Shown here: positions 38,106 to 49,600 of the stretch, piece after piece
How positions within the stretch are numbered: the stretch's first letter is position 1
Layout of the letters: every line of letters begins with the position of its first letter
Assembly: GCA_030272585.1 (NCBI GenBank)
Contig: BSYQ01000004.1
Location: 5,084,001-5,148,000, forward strand
Length of the DNA: 64,000 nucleotides
Direction: 5' to 3'
Origin: Bryopsis sp. KO-2023
Lineage: Eukaryota; Chlorophyta; Ulvophyceae; Bryopsidales; Bryopsidaceae
Notes under the pieces: generated by a model
What the model was told of the DNA's origin: nothing
The model's database searches: none
Seen by the model: the letters and a program-made list of their open reading frames with translations, nothing else
Translations under genes and position numbers: made by a program

Positions 38106-39061
38106 ATGCTGACCCCGGCTGAGACCTACGAAAAGATCGTCCAGGGAGGAATCAAGAAGGCCAACACTTCCGCATCAAAGACGTTCATCATGGCCATCGT
38201 CGGTGGCATGTTTATCTCTTTCGGAGCGTTGTTGGCATTGTCCGTCGGGTTTTCCTGCCCAGGTAGCACAGAAGGGAGCAGTTTTGCTGAGCTTGGTTTG
38301 TTGGATCTCCGTGGTGCCGAATCAATTGGCCTGGTTTGCTTCAGGGATGTTGGAGAGCAACGTCGGAGCGCAGAAGATCCTTTTGGGAATGTTTGGTCTG
38401 CCTTTCGGTTTGTTTTTGGTCATGAACACCGGAGTCGAGTTGTTCACCGGAAACACCGCTCTTTTGACCGCTGCCGTCCTTGAGGGAAAGGCTACCACAG
38501 CGCAGTTGACGAAGAACTGGATCTGTTCCTACTTCGGGAACTTCGTCGGAGCTCTGTTGTGCGTGTGGTGCATCAACACCGCCGGCCTCACCGCCACTGC
38601 CAACCCCGCCATTGGCGTCGCCACCGCCAAGACCTCTCTGACGTTTATGCAGGTTCGCTCCTGTTTCGACTCGCGTCACGCTCTGCTTTCGCATTAGTGG
38701 GCAAGGAACGGCAATGCTGAGTTATCGGTGGGCTGGGTTCTTCTCGTAGGCGTTCATCCGTGGAATTCTGGCCAACTGGCTCGTGTGCGTCGCCGTGTGG
38801 ATGGCCACCGCTGCTTCCAGCATGTCTGGCAAGGTTTTGGGAATTTTCATCCCGATTTCTTCCTTCGTGGCCATGGGATTCGAGCACTCAATCGCCAACA
38901 TGTTCTTCATTCCTTTCGGAATCACGTGCGGAGCCGGCATGACCATGGCCGGATTCTGCGCCAGCAACCTGATCCCCGTCACTCTGGGGAACATCGTCGG
39001 CGGAGCTTTCTGCTTGGCGACCATGAACTCCCTCTTCTTCGGAAAGCTGGGCGGAAACTAA
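38106..39061 (+). CDS. Formate/nitrite transporter (FNT/FocA-NirC family)
   Basis: Three exons (38106-38262, 38345-38652, 38750-39061) total 777 nt, 258 residues, in frame. The start MLTPAETYEKIVQGGIKKAN is typical of the family's cytoplasmic N-terminal helix. Following blocks include GMFISFGALLALSVG, NTGVELFTGN (the conserved ELFTGN of helix 2), NFVGALL, GFEHSIANMFFIP (the FEHSIANM signature with the central histidine) and LGNIVGGAF. Six membrane helices and a pentameric pore for formate, nitrite or lactate are expected. Codons end strongly in C or G (GCC, GTC, TTC, AAG), unlike the surrounding genes, which suggests high expression. An upstream exon adding an N-terminal extension cannot be excluded because the frame is open 44 codons further upstream. 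Which anion is carried cannot be read from the sequence. Confidence 0.93.
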
Positions 39062-41226
39062 TTCGTTTTTTTTTCCACGTTGTTTGTTGATATTTTTTCT
39101 TGGCAGAATTTGGGATTTGTGGGACTACCAGTGAATTTGCAGGAACTGATATTGTATTGTAGAGAGGATTTAATATCATTGGACACTGAACATGTCTGCA
39201 GCTGGTTCTGGGGAGGAAGCATGCTCAGTTTCGGGGCTTCTTATTTGGGAAGTGGCTTGGGAGGAGCTTACCAGAGTGTATCATCAGAGCTCCAGCATTC
39301 AATGTCTGTGAAGAAAATCGGTGTGTTGCTTTCAATTTCAACATATTACATTTCCAGACACAGCAACCCTTTCAACCACGATCACTGGTGGAACCTGCAC
39401 GGATTAATTGTTTCTCTTGTGATGGATTGATTGAAAAAAGTTGGCACGCTGGTGTCAGGTGATGATGTGGATATAGTCCCATCCTACATGGGTTTCCAGT
39501 TTGTTTTCTTTTTGTGAATGAAACGGCTCAGTTGGAAGGGTGTCAGTGAGTATGGAGGTTTCTGGCACACCGTGGCAGTCAGTGCATTCCACATGAGTGT
39601 GTTGGGGGAGTATGCGAGTGGGTTGATATGAGTAGACTCCGTTCACAAAAAAAAATTGTAGAAAAATAGAGGAATACAACCATTACATACAGTATAAAAA
39701 AGAAAATCACCTGCATGTGTCAGTTGTAACATCTTAAACAGTTACATATAACACGGAGGGTCAGCAGACCCCGTTTAGACGCCAGTCCTCAATTCTTGAT
39801 AAAGCTCTTCATCAATGCAGGCAATTAACTGTGTGCCAGTAACTACAAATTTGACGAGGTCAGAGCCCACGTCTATCGGGGTGGCATACCTTGCAGTCCG
39901 TTGCAGGCAATGCTAAATAGAGCAGCAATGGCAACGTTTCAGTGTCACAGCACCAGCGGTTGTCTTGCTGAGCCATCTTCTGGCTGCATGTGGCAGTGAT
40001 TCTGGGTATTCCAAGACCTGTTGGACTGTGGTGATGGTTTTTTGAGTGCTCAAAGTTTACCCAAATCTCATTTGTTATCCTTTCATAAATCTCCCTCATA
40101 CATTTTCACAAGAGGAAAAAGACTGAAAGGACAACAAGAAAATCACCCAACTCGAGATGATTTGTTGGATTGGTGTCAAACCAAAGTGTTTGTGCTGCAG
40201 TGGCACGATAGGGATATGGAAAGTTTGAAAGAGTGGATATGAGTGGGAGTGAGTGTGTATGGATAGGCAATACACAACCACGAAAACACAAAAAAAGGAA
40301 GGTGATACACAGCCATGTCTTGTTATTAAGCAGCCACCTGCCAGAAGCCCACAAGGCACTATAATTCACAACCGACAAGCTACAATATCAGGACGCCTGG
40401 CAGTAAATTCTTATCCAAACGACCTGCGAAACGGGATGCATCCCAATGACTAGCGTCGAAATATTTTATCTTATTTTCCACGCAGGTGGTGTGAAACTGT
40501 GTTGGACTGATGGAATGTGGCCGAGGACAATTTAGATGTTTAAGAAATGATTTCGGTGGTACTGTGTCGGGGCTGTCCCTGACCAAAGACTATTTTTGGG
40601 AATTGTCAGAAAGGTATTGTTGTGAGCGCCGAGTGAGGTAAGGAGGGACAATTGAGTGTGAGAAGCAAATTCCCAACGAAGGAAAAGTTCACACTGTGGA
40701 GGCAGAGGAGCAGACAAACACCAGAAATCAGCAACAAAACGACAGATAACATTGCGAGACACACATTTTTGTGAAAGTATTGATGAATGTGGGAGTTGTG
40801 TATGTCTGCGGTAAAGTAGTGGTCAAACAAGTTAGCAGAGACAAGCAGATTAGATACAGTATTGAAGATCCAAAGACAGGTCGGTCTGTTAGATTATCAA
40901 TATGGAAATGCTGAAACACAGGACATGTACAGCAAGCAAATTCACATTTGACTTGAAGGCAAAAAGCTCAGATCTCATTAACTCAGTTGCTCGCTGTTGA
41001 CATGGCAAATCAGTTTGTGATTTATTGTTGAAAACTGAGAATAATAACTTGGAAGAAAGACCCTTGCTATCCCACAGAGCATGCAAAACCCCCGACAGAC
41101 CCCTTTATCACTTCTCAAGTAGTTTTGCGCCCATCGTCTCTAGTATATTTCTGAAAACCTCCTTTCGTATTTCCATTTCTGTAGTGCTTGGAAACCCCAT
41201 TTCTTGAAACCAAACATGAATTTGCT
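39062..41226. other. 2.2-kb stretch with nothing recognised
   Basis: Between the transporter stop and the small secreted protein there are only short unrelated open frames on both strands. I find no family motif, clear repeat or credible multi-exon gene. Confidence 0.45.
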
Positions 41227-42070
41227 TCATGCAAAGCAATCCTCTGCCGCAGTCACATCTGTAGCCTCACTCAAGCAAGTGTTGCACTCGTTGATCTTGG
41301 AGAAGTCCTGCAGGTCCGTGCAATCCAGGCAGTACACCTTGTTCTCCTGTGCAACAAGAGAAAACGCAAGGAAAGTTTTCAAGCGTGTGCTCACCTTTTG
41401 GTTAGCGTCAAGCGTCAAAGAAACAATAGAGGCAAGAGGCTATATCTATTCCCTTTCGCGCGCTACTACCACGTTCACCCACCTCGGACTTGAACGGGGT
41501 GAGCATGCAGCTGTTGCAAATGCCGACAAAAGATTCGTCGAAAGTGGCGCAGATGGGGCAGATTTCCACGGCCAGGTCAGTGGTGGAGGCAGCAGACAAG
41601 CAGGAATTGCAGGAATACGGGAGGTCACCGTTAGCGCACTCCGGACATCCTTCAGCCTGGGGGTGTTTTCAGTCTCTCAATAGGTGACAACCAGGGTATC
41701 GAAAAGCGAGTGGTACTTGTGGTACCGAAGCCGTTGTCGGCGTTATACAGCAAGAATATAATAGCGTCCTGAAGTATGCACAAACACCCAGCCAGGCCGT
41801 TCCTATCAGGGAATAACTGACACTGACCTTCGCTCCCTCCTCCGTCGTTCCCGTCAAACAGCTGAGGCAAGCCCATGGGTCCTCAGACTCAGAGCACACC
41901 ACGCAGGTACTGTCCTTAAGTGCGTCTGAGATCTCCGTCGTCATAAAGCACGACTTGCAGGCATCCGAAGCAGGTCCACTGGGTGGACAGTCGTCGATAG
42001 TGCCAGCTGCGACTGACGAAACCAAAAGAAAACCCACCGCGGTGGCGATACCAATCTTCATACCGGCCAT
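41227..42070 (-). CDS. Small secreted protein with five tandem CxxC units, unknown function
   Basis: Three minus-strand exons (41828-42070, 41483-41656, 41227-41346) add to 537 nt, 178 residues plus stop. The N-terminus MAGMKIGIATAVGFLLVSSVAAG is a clear signal peptide, cleaved probably after VAAG. The mature chain is five copies of a CxxC-type pattern: a cysteine start, 9-13 residues, then CxxC plus Leu/Met. The units are C-PPSGPASDA-CKSCFM, CVVC...CLSCL, CPECANGDLPYSCNSCL, CPIC...CNSCM and CLDC...CNTCL. The units fall on exon borders, so the gene may have grown by exon duplication. Regular paired cysteines suggest disulfide bonding in the secretory route, or zinc ribbons. I do not recognise the family. 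A methionine three codons downstream is an equally good start. Confidence 0.75.
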
Positions 42071-42522
42071 TGTAGAGATGGTTGCAAACTCCTAGACCCT
42101 AGCACCAAACGCTTGCTCCAACTGCACCAAAAGAATTGATTCTGCATGATTTATAGGAAAACAGTGACTCCGCTTGTGGTCCGCGTGCGTTTTCTTGGAC
42201 ACGCCCTGATCACTCCATGAAACTGTCGGAATGTGGCGAATCCATGCTTTCTGGAGCCGAGTCAGCCGCCTGTCATGGTCGCTTGAGAAAAATTGCCGCG
42301 GCTGCAATTTGGCTGTCTGTGCTTGGATGAGAGTTCAGGCCCACAAATATAACCGCAGCTGGAGTATTTCTTCCACGCAGTATCCAGTGTGCGTTTTATC
42401 TTCCTCCGTCAACAATTTTTTTGCTATTCATTCGGGTCGCAAAAAATAGTCCAACTGTAAACTCTTCGAACATCCAACATCTAACAAACAATACGGTATC
42501 TTACACTGGCGCCACAAAATTT
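42071..42522. other. Upstream region of the CxxC-repeat gene
   Basis: About 450 bp without supported genes; it includes the promoter of the minus-strand secreted protein. Confidence 0.4.
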
Positions 42523-42714
42523 TGTGTGTCAACAAGGGACTCAACGGTGTATGTTTTGGCTACCAGAAGGTAGCACATCCCGTCTGAGGTGTGATGGGTC
42601 TCGGTGGGGAAAACAGAAACAGAAACAGAAATTACATGTTGCGAAGGGCAAATCCGCCCTGTTGCAACCACATACAATGTCTCAGCCATGTCCAAAAGTC
42701 CACAGAAGATGAAG
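42523..42714 (-). mobile_element. 5'-truncated LINE 3' end plus shared downstream flank
   Basis: About 190 bp almost identical to 60,328-60,517. Read on the minus strand it contains the LINE 3' hairpin (42638-42668: GTTGC, AGGGC, GCCCT, GCAAC arms), a (TTTCTG)n tail (about 42609-42631), and then about 85 bp of extra sequence that the two copies share beyond the tail. The two loci diverge at both ends. The hairpin and tail identify it as a 3' remnant of the LINE coded at 60.4-61.8 kb. Confidence 0.75.
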
Positions 42715-43300
42715 AAAGGTGAAGAAAGAAAGAAAAAACAAAACGACATATGTCTTGCATGCGGTCTGTGTATCAGGCACAAACGGAGACACGACTCGGA
42801 TACAGGAATCCTGACCCAATGTTATACGGTAGTTGGATCAACGGTACACATCTGCTGTGTGTCGATCGTTCTATGCTTCTACCCCATAACACATCAGGAT
42901 TCCCCTAACCAGGGCTGGTTCATGATCCTGTTGTCTCCACTGCATACGGACTAGCGTGTCATTTCTCGCATGGTTTCGGTTTAGGTTGAATCGTCTGTGA
43001 GACGCCTAGCAACTCATTACTTTTGCCCTCACACTGGGATCACATTTATCTTTTGATGCTCATACATGGCACGAATAGTCCATTTGGTTGACTATGGTTA
43101 ATGGGTCCACCATACAGTCATATCACTCCTCGGCGAAGGTGTTTGATGACATTCCCTTCGTTTCTTGGAGTGGCTGTACTTATTGCCATGATCTGTGTTG
43201 TATGATGCATCTCAAGAGGGATGCGGCTTAGGGCTCAGCCTTTTTGCTTCGCAAATCCTTTGTGCGATCCAAGTTCACATATATATATATATTTTTCTTT
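42715..43300. other. Spacer in the repeat-rich region
   Basis: A purine-rich GAAAG run sits at the left edge. Beyond that I recognise nothing in this 590 bp. Confidence 0.35.
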
Positions 43301-43376
43301 GGAAACACGGAAACAAGGATTACAAGTTGCGTAGGGCAAACCGCCCTGTTGCAACGACATACATGAGTGAATCGTG
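43301..43376 (-). mobile_element. LINE 3' hairpin and tail, second tail subfamily
   Basis: The minus strand has the same two-part hairpin (43326-43355) as the 60-kb LINE with a 5-nt inner loop, but its tail is built of CCTTGTTTCC units rather than TTTCTG. It may be the 3' terminus of the minus-strand repeat that continues to the right and contains the reading frame at 43712-44296. Confidence 0.7.
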
Positions 43377-43711
43377 TCCCAACGTTCAAAGCAAGGTAAA
43401 AGCCTCTGAATGTAATCAACGTCTAAATAAACAAAATCTCCTAAAAAGAAAAAGATCTCTTACGTCTCTGAAACCTGAAATACCCAATCGAGACTCGAGA
43501 AAGAGCCCAAACCTCGAAACAAAAGCACCACAAACACCAGAATCGGTCGCTGCAAACTCAGAAGACCAAAGCGAGCGCCCGACAACGAAAAAATAACCAA
43601 GAACACAAACGTCCACAAAACGTCCCGAGCATAGGACTAGAACTCATCATCCAAACCCAGAACTGGATCCTCCTCAGAGCAAAGAACCTCCAAATAACCA
43701 TCTAAATATTC

Positions 43712-44296
43712 TCACACGCTCTCATGACCATATTGATGAAACAAATGCTCATCTAACGATTCCAATCGTGACCGACTCCTGAAGTACTCATCCCTAGCAA
43801 GCTTATAAGAAGAGACAGACCCCGATATTTGGGTGTTCAAACGTGCATCAACAACCTCCCGAGACGATGGCAAGCCCTCCAACAAATCCACATGCGAGTA
43901 AAGCATTCTTAACTCAGCCCGTGACTCTATGAAACGACGTCCTTGCGCAAGCACAGAAGCATATAATGTATTGCGAGATGAAACAGCACCTTGCAAACCA
44001 TAAAGAGGCCACGATGTACCAGCACCAGGCATCTCCCCCTTCAGAGATCGATTAGAAGCCACACTTGGTGGGGTTGACCCTGACCGCTCACCATCAGCCA
44101 CACCAGATGCAAGATCGGCCAATGCAACTTTGGCGCTTTCAAACGTAGCGCGCAATGTTGTCAACAAAGCCTGTTGAGTGTTCATCTCACTAATCAATTC
44201 GGATCGCAAGGAGATAGTCTCTTCAGTTGTTGGCAGAGCATCCACACGTGTCAAAGCCACCTCATATCTCGATAACTGTGCTTCCGCTGAAAGCAA
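43712..44296 (-). CDS. 194-residue open frame of an older repeat, unknown function
   Basis: An open minus-strand frame rich in Leu, Arg, Ser and Glu, with heptad-like stretches (ISLRSELISEMNTQQALLTT and SRAELRMLYSHVDLLEG) that suggest coiled coil. No reverse transcriptase, endonuclease or zinc motif is present. Its right side is interrupted at 44,609 by the chromovirus. About 340 bp downstream lies the LINE-type hairpin and tail. I suspect it is a structural (ORF1-like) protein of a LINE or of a non-autonomous passenger using the LINE tail, but no family is recognised. Confidence 0.4.
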   Translation of the reverse strand: MLSAEAQLSRYEVALTRVDALPTTEETISLRSELISEMNTQQALLTTLRATFESAKVALADLASGVADGERSGSTPPSVASNRSLKGEMPGAGTSWPLYGLQGAVSSRNTLYASVLAQGRRFIESRAELRMLYSHVDLLEGLPSSREVVDARLNTQISGSVSSYKLARDEYFRSRSRLESLDEHLFHQYGHESV

Positions 44297-44613
44297 CTAC
44301 GATTCAAGTGAAGAAAGCCCAGATGTAACACTCTCCATTGCATTCTTTTGATTTGGAGATTTTGGGGTGCGCAATGGTGTGTGGACACCCACCACTGGTG
44401 GTAGGCCCCCGTGGTGTTGGCACTTCTGGTTTGGCTTTGCCTTCTGGTCCCTGTGAAACGACGAGACGTCTGTTTCTTGATGGGGGATGAGGTGTTGTCA
44501 CCACAACAATTGTGTTGGCCCTCTACACCCCCGTTTTTGGGCCTCTTTTGGCATTTTCTTCGCTTTTCCAGTCTCGTAGCCGCACCTGGCCAGGGCCCAT
44601 GTCCCCTCATTCC

Positions 44614-45086
44614 TGTAGTGAACTCGCCTGCAGACCTCTATTGTGGGCTGCTGGCTGTGAACCGCAAGCCTGAAACGGCTTGGAGGGAAAGAATAGACGA
44701 CTTGGAAGCGAGACAAAGGGAGTTCAATCCCAAAGTAAGGTTACAAGAACGTTCAAACCCCAAGAACTTATAGAATACCCTAGCAGCCTTGATCCTAACT
44801 GATCATAGGCTGTAACATCAGTCTGCATCAATGCTGCAAGCTATCAGACCTTGCAGTCCTGTCAATCAGAGCCCAGCTCAGCCCCACGGCCATTCCTGTG
44901 GTGCTGAGCGACCTTCTAGAACATTCTAGCTGACAGCTCAGTAGTCCACGTACTACTTCACTGACAGCACACCCCGACTGACTGTACGCTGCCTCAGGGC
45001 AGCCAGCCTCCTACTTAAAGTACTGCAGGACTGTCAGCAAGCCTGCTGACGTACTGCAGGGCTGTCAGAAACCCTGATTCGCTACA
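44614..45086 (-). repeat. 3' LTR of the chromovirus
   Basis: 473 bp; on either strand it starts TG and ends CA (TGTAGC...CACTACA in element sense). It matches 52584-53056 at every base I compared. Confidence 0.95.
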
Positions 45087-45098
45087 TTCCTCCCCATC
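45087..45098 (-). promoter_or_regulatory. Polypurine tract (plus-strand primer)
   Basis: In element sense the bases directly ahead of the 3' LTR read GATGGGGAGGAA, a nearly pure purine run touching the LTR's TGTAGC, the expected place for second-strand priming. Confidence 0.8.
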
Positions 45099-45765
45099 TG
45101 AACTGCAGTAGCCCCTTACTGCACTTTGACTGAAATAAATCAACCTTTTGGGGAAATTCCATAGCTCAATAAAGATCTGAAAACTCATCATCAAATCAAA
45201 CCCTACTCCCTTGTAGGTCTAATAAAACATCAACAACCAAAGAACCCTGCTGCACACTTGAACTGTTTTCTGCAGCTTCTCACTTCCTTGGCATGCAAAA
45301 CATAACTAAGAAACAGTGTTATTCTCAAGGTCTCAACCCTTGCAAATATATAAAACCCATAATCAGTAGAAACAAGTCAAATGACTGATCAAGAGTTTCT
45401 CAAACTAAACACTGCTTTTCAACTCATAAAGTTCTAGTAATCAGTAAAAATGTCCCTTCTCAAAGGATACTATTATGCTGCAGCAATAAACCACATTCTG
45501 TTGCAGCTATCAAAAATTTATCTAGTTGGCAGGTTTATTAAGAATCTGAAAAATACTCTGCCTGTCCCATAAGCACTTAAGAAAAGGAACAAAATGATAT
45601 TACTCCCTCAGAAAAATTCTTCTTTTCCAAATTCCACCAAGTCAAGAAACATAACAAGTTTCATTCAATCAGCCTAATATGTTCTGCCTGAACTGGCAGC
45701 TCCCACTGCAAATCATATTTCAATAAAAACCAAACATTCCTTCAAATGACCTGCAGCAAACTGCA

Positions 45766-46614
45766 CTAGTCACCTGCACCCTGTGAGATCACCTCATCTA
45801 GACTCCTCTTTTTTGCTGACCCAGATTTCTTAGAAGGTATAACCTCCCACTCAACAATCCGGTGTGGTGCTGCATCACGGTTTGTCTGATTTCTTCCTGC
45901 AGTGCTCTTAGGCAACTCCAATCCTGCAATCCGAAGTGTTGTCATGACTCTTGCTGGAGGGACTGTCAAGCCTGGATGTCTCCTTACCATCCTGCACAAT
46001 CCACATTCTCCAAACTGAGCAGGTCCTGGACTTGCTACCTTCAGAGAAATTGGACAGTTCGCCTGCATCCTTCCCTCGGCATCGAGCTGAATAGTGGTAT
46101 CATAGGCATACCACATCCTCATCCAACAAACAGATCTGCAGCAGACCCTGTGCTGACCACAAGGGAATGTGTGCACTGGCCTGTTGCAAGTCTTGAAACA
46201 CAGAGTGCATCCCATGCTTGACTCTGTCAGCCCTTCCACAGGGTTTAGCTGCACTTCTGGCAGTAGCAGTGTCTGATTTGGAAGTATTCTGTCAACAGAA
46301 TTGCTGTACCACCCTGCTTCTTCTTCCTTAACATCAGCCACCTTTTCCTTTCCTGCAACTGACTTTCCTTCACACTCCATTACTCTTCCTGAGATCTCAT
46401 CCGCATCTGCATCTCTGAGCTGAGTCCCTTGCACCACTTCTGGTATATTTGCTGCCCACTCGCGCCAACGATAATTTTCAGCACGGGCGGCCTGCAACTC
46501 AGTTCTTGCTTTCCGAAGCTGTGCGGACAGATTTGCTGCTGATGCTGCCCTGGAGCTCAACAACTTGAAAGCTTGTTCCACCTGATCCTCGGTCTCTTGA
46601 GCGTGGTCTACCAT
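45766..46614 (-). CDS. Extra open frame after pol: coiled coil plus Cys/His-rich RING-like region
   Basis: 282 residues in element sense between pol and the 3' LTR. The first third looks like coiled coil (AFKLLSSRAAS...LRKARTELQAARAE). The middle has a dense Cys/His cluster: CTLC, CNRP, FPCGQH, CCRSVC, then NCP and CGLC. The spacing CxxC...CxxHxxC...CP recalls RING or related zinc-binding folds. The tail is basic and Ser-rich. Envelope features (signal peptide, membrane anchor) are absent. Most Ty3/gypsy elements end after integrase and chromodomain, so this is an accessory gene; a RING-like function such as ubiquitin ligase activity or RNA binding is inference. Confidence 0.6.
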   Translation of the reverse strand: MVDHAQETEDQVEQAFKLLSSRAASAANLSAQLRKARTELQAARAENYRWREWAANIPEVVQGTQLRDADADEISGRVMECEGKSVAGKEKVADVKEEEAGWYSNSVDRILPNQTLLLPEVQLNPVEGLTESSMGCTLCFKTCNRPVHTFPCGQHRVCCRSVCWMRMWYAYDTTIQLDAEGRMQANCPISLKVASPGPAQFGECGLCRMVRRHPGLTVPPARVMTTLRIAGLELPKSTAGRNQTNRDAAPHRIVEWEVIPSKKSGSAKKRSLDEVISQGAGD

Positions 46615-46671
46615 TCCTGCTCACGCGAACGATAAAGAGAAAATAACACTCTCCCTTTTCTTCTTCAGTTT

Positions 46672-49600
46672 TTACTGTGCTTTCCGACTAGGACGTCGCC
46701 TCATTGCGGTCCCTTCACTCCTTTGCTGATAGTCACGTAGTATATCTCGAGCATTCTGCAAATGTTCTGCAGGTTCCCATGTGTCCTCAGATTGATCATA
46801 TCCCTGCCATCGAACAAGGTACTGCTTCCTGCCTCTGACAGTTCTGTCTGCCAGAATTCTGTCCACCTGATATTCCTCTTGACCATCCACAAGCTCAGGT
46901 TCAGGTTGCCACCTGGGTGCCTCCCTTGCTGGAAAGCTGCCCACCTGATCTTCAAATGCAGGTTTGAGCTTGGACACATGAAACACATCATGTATCCTCC
47001 AATGACCTGGCAGTCTCAACCTGACTGCAACTTCAGAGAGCTTCTCAGTGACTTCAAATGGTCCACAGTACTTTGCTGACAACTTTCTGCTCAACACTGC
47101 AGATAAGGGTAAGTCTTTTGTGGCCAGAAAAACTTTTTCGCCTGGCTCAAAGCCCCCTCCCCGCCTGGTTTCGTCCGCCACCTGGCGTTGACGTGCCTGA
47201 GCAGCAGCAATATTGTGTCTGCATTTTTCCAGATCAGATTGCCAAGTAGTCCACCAATCATCCACTGCAAGGCAGGCTGACACAGCCACAGCACTTGCAG
47301 GAGTCCTTGGGTTCTGCCCATTCATCAAATAGAAGGGGGAGAATCCAGTAGTAGCATTGACACTGGAGTTGTAAGCAAACTCAGCAGCTGCCAAGTGCTG
47401 ATCCCAATCTGTTCCTGCAGGTTCAACATAACTGCGCAGAATTTCCTGCACTGTTCTGTTAGCCCTTTCAGTCTGACCATCTGTCTCAGGATGATAACTG
47501 CTTGACATTGCCAATCTTGTTCCAGCCTTCTTCCAAAGAGACCTCCAAAAATTGCTAGTGAAACGAGTATCCCGATCAGAAACAATTTCTTGAGGTAACC
47601 CAAAGAAACGAACCACATTCTGGAAAAATAAATCTGCTACCCCTGCAGCAGTAACTGTCTGCTTAGTAGGAATAAGTCTGATCATTTTTGTGAACCTATC
47701 CACAACCACCAACAAATAATCTGACCCAGTTCGAGTTCTAGGTAAAGGCCCTACAAAGTCAAGTGAAACACTGGTCCACCTGCCATCAGGAATAGGCAGG
47801 GGCTGCAGCTTACCCAAAGGCCTCTGATTAGAAGCCTTATTCCTTTGACATGAAATGCAATTCCGGACATACTTGTGCACTGACTCGGAGATGTGAGGCC
47901 AGAAATAATGCAACTGCACCCTGACAAGGGTCTTCCTTCTGCCCAAATGTCCTGCCAATGGGGACTCATGGCAGTCATGCAGTATTTTCTCCCTGAGCCC
48001 ATCTGCTTCAGGAATCCACCATTTCCAAGCATTCCCAATTCTTCTCCAGAGCCTTTGGCCATCCCATTTCACATGTCCAGGTCTGTGTCTTGCAGTGATC
48101 AACTGCTGACACAGTGGATCCTTCGAATAAGCTGTCTGCACCTGTTGCAGGAATCCTTCTGCAACTTCTAGCCTAGCCTGAACATTCATTTCAGACTTTG
48201 TTTCCTCCACTTGATGTGTGGCCCTGCTCAGAGCATCTGCCACCACATTGTCTCTGCCTGGTCTGTACTTGATCTCGAACTTGAAAGATTGCAGAGTCTC
48301 CATCCATCTTGCTTGCCTCTGCGACAGGTGAGGCTGAGTATGCAAAAACTTGAGGGGTGCATGATCGGTGTGCACCACAAACTCTTGTGCATCCAAATAG
48401 TGTCTCCAGACCTTCAAAGCATGCACAACTGCTAGCAGCTCCTTTTCATGAGTAGCATAGTTGAGTTCTGCAGGTTGCAGCTTCCTGCTTTCAAATGCAA
48501 CTGGCTGTTGACCCTGTCCCTTGTCCTGAGTTAGGACTGCTCCTATCGCATAGTCCGAAGCATCGGTGGTGACTTCAAACTTCAGACTTGGGTCAGGCAC
48601 CAATAGTACTGGTGCAGACATCAATGCCTCCTTGATATCCTGCATGGCTGCAGCTTCTGTCTCAGTCCATTTCCACTCTGCATCCTTTTTGAGTAATGCA
48701 GTCAAAGGCTTGGCTCTGGCAGAGAAGTCCTTCATGAACCTCCTGTAGTAGTTTGCCAATCCCAGAAAGGACCTGAGATCCTTCACTGATGTCAAGGGTG
48801 GCCAATCTCTGATAACCTGCACCTTGCTCTGCAACACCTGTACTCCTGCAGCACTTAACTCATGCCCCAGAAACTCAACTTGATCTCTGCAGATCTCACA
48901 CTTTGAAGCTGATGCATACAACTTCTGTTCCCTCAACCTCTGCATCACTTTCCGCAAATGAACTTTGTGTTCTGCCCAATCTTTGCTAAAAATCAAAATA
49001 TCATCCAAGTAAACGATGCAAAAGACGTCCAGAAAATCATGCAGCACATGATTCATTGTGTTCATAAAAGTGGCGGGGGCATTTGTCAGCCCAAAAGGAA
49101 GAACAACATACTCATAAAGGCCATACCTGGTGCGGAAGGCCGTTTTCTCACAATCTGCAGGGTCCAACCGCACCTGATGGTAGCCTGAGCAGAGGTCAAT
49201 CTTGCTGAAGCAGCGTGCTCCCTGAATCTGATCCAGCAACTCCTCTATCCTTGGGATAGGATACCTATTTTTCACCGTTAGTTTGTTAAGTGCCCGAAAA
49301 TCCACACACATCCTAAGTTTCCCATTTTTCTTAGGAACAAACAAAACCGGCGAACCCCATGGAGACTTGCTAGGTCTGATAAATCCCTGCTTCAGCAGCT
49401 CTGCTAACTGCTTTTTCAGTTCTTCTCTTTCTGCAAAACTGGCCCTATAAAGCCCCTTTTTTACTGGTTCTGCACCTTCCACCAACTCAATCTTATGATT
49501 CACACCCCTGTCAGGAGGTAACTCCTGCGGCAGTTCCTCTTTAAACAAATCCTGAAACTCCTTTCTGATCTGTTTTTCTAACTCAGCTGCCTCTTTTCCT

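Noticed and set aside
43280-43300. AT dinucleotide run as a CRISPR-like or regulatory repeat.
   Set aside because: It is a short ATATAT microsatellite beside a LINE tail; no spaced repeats are present.
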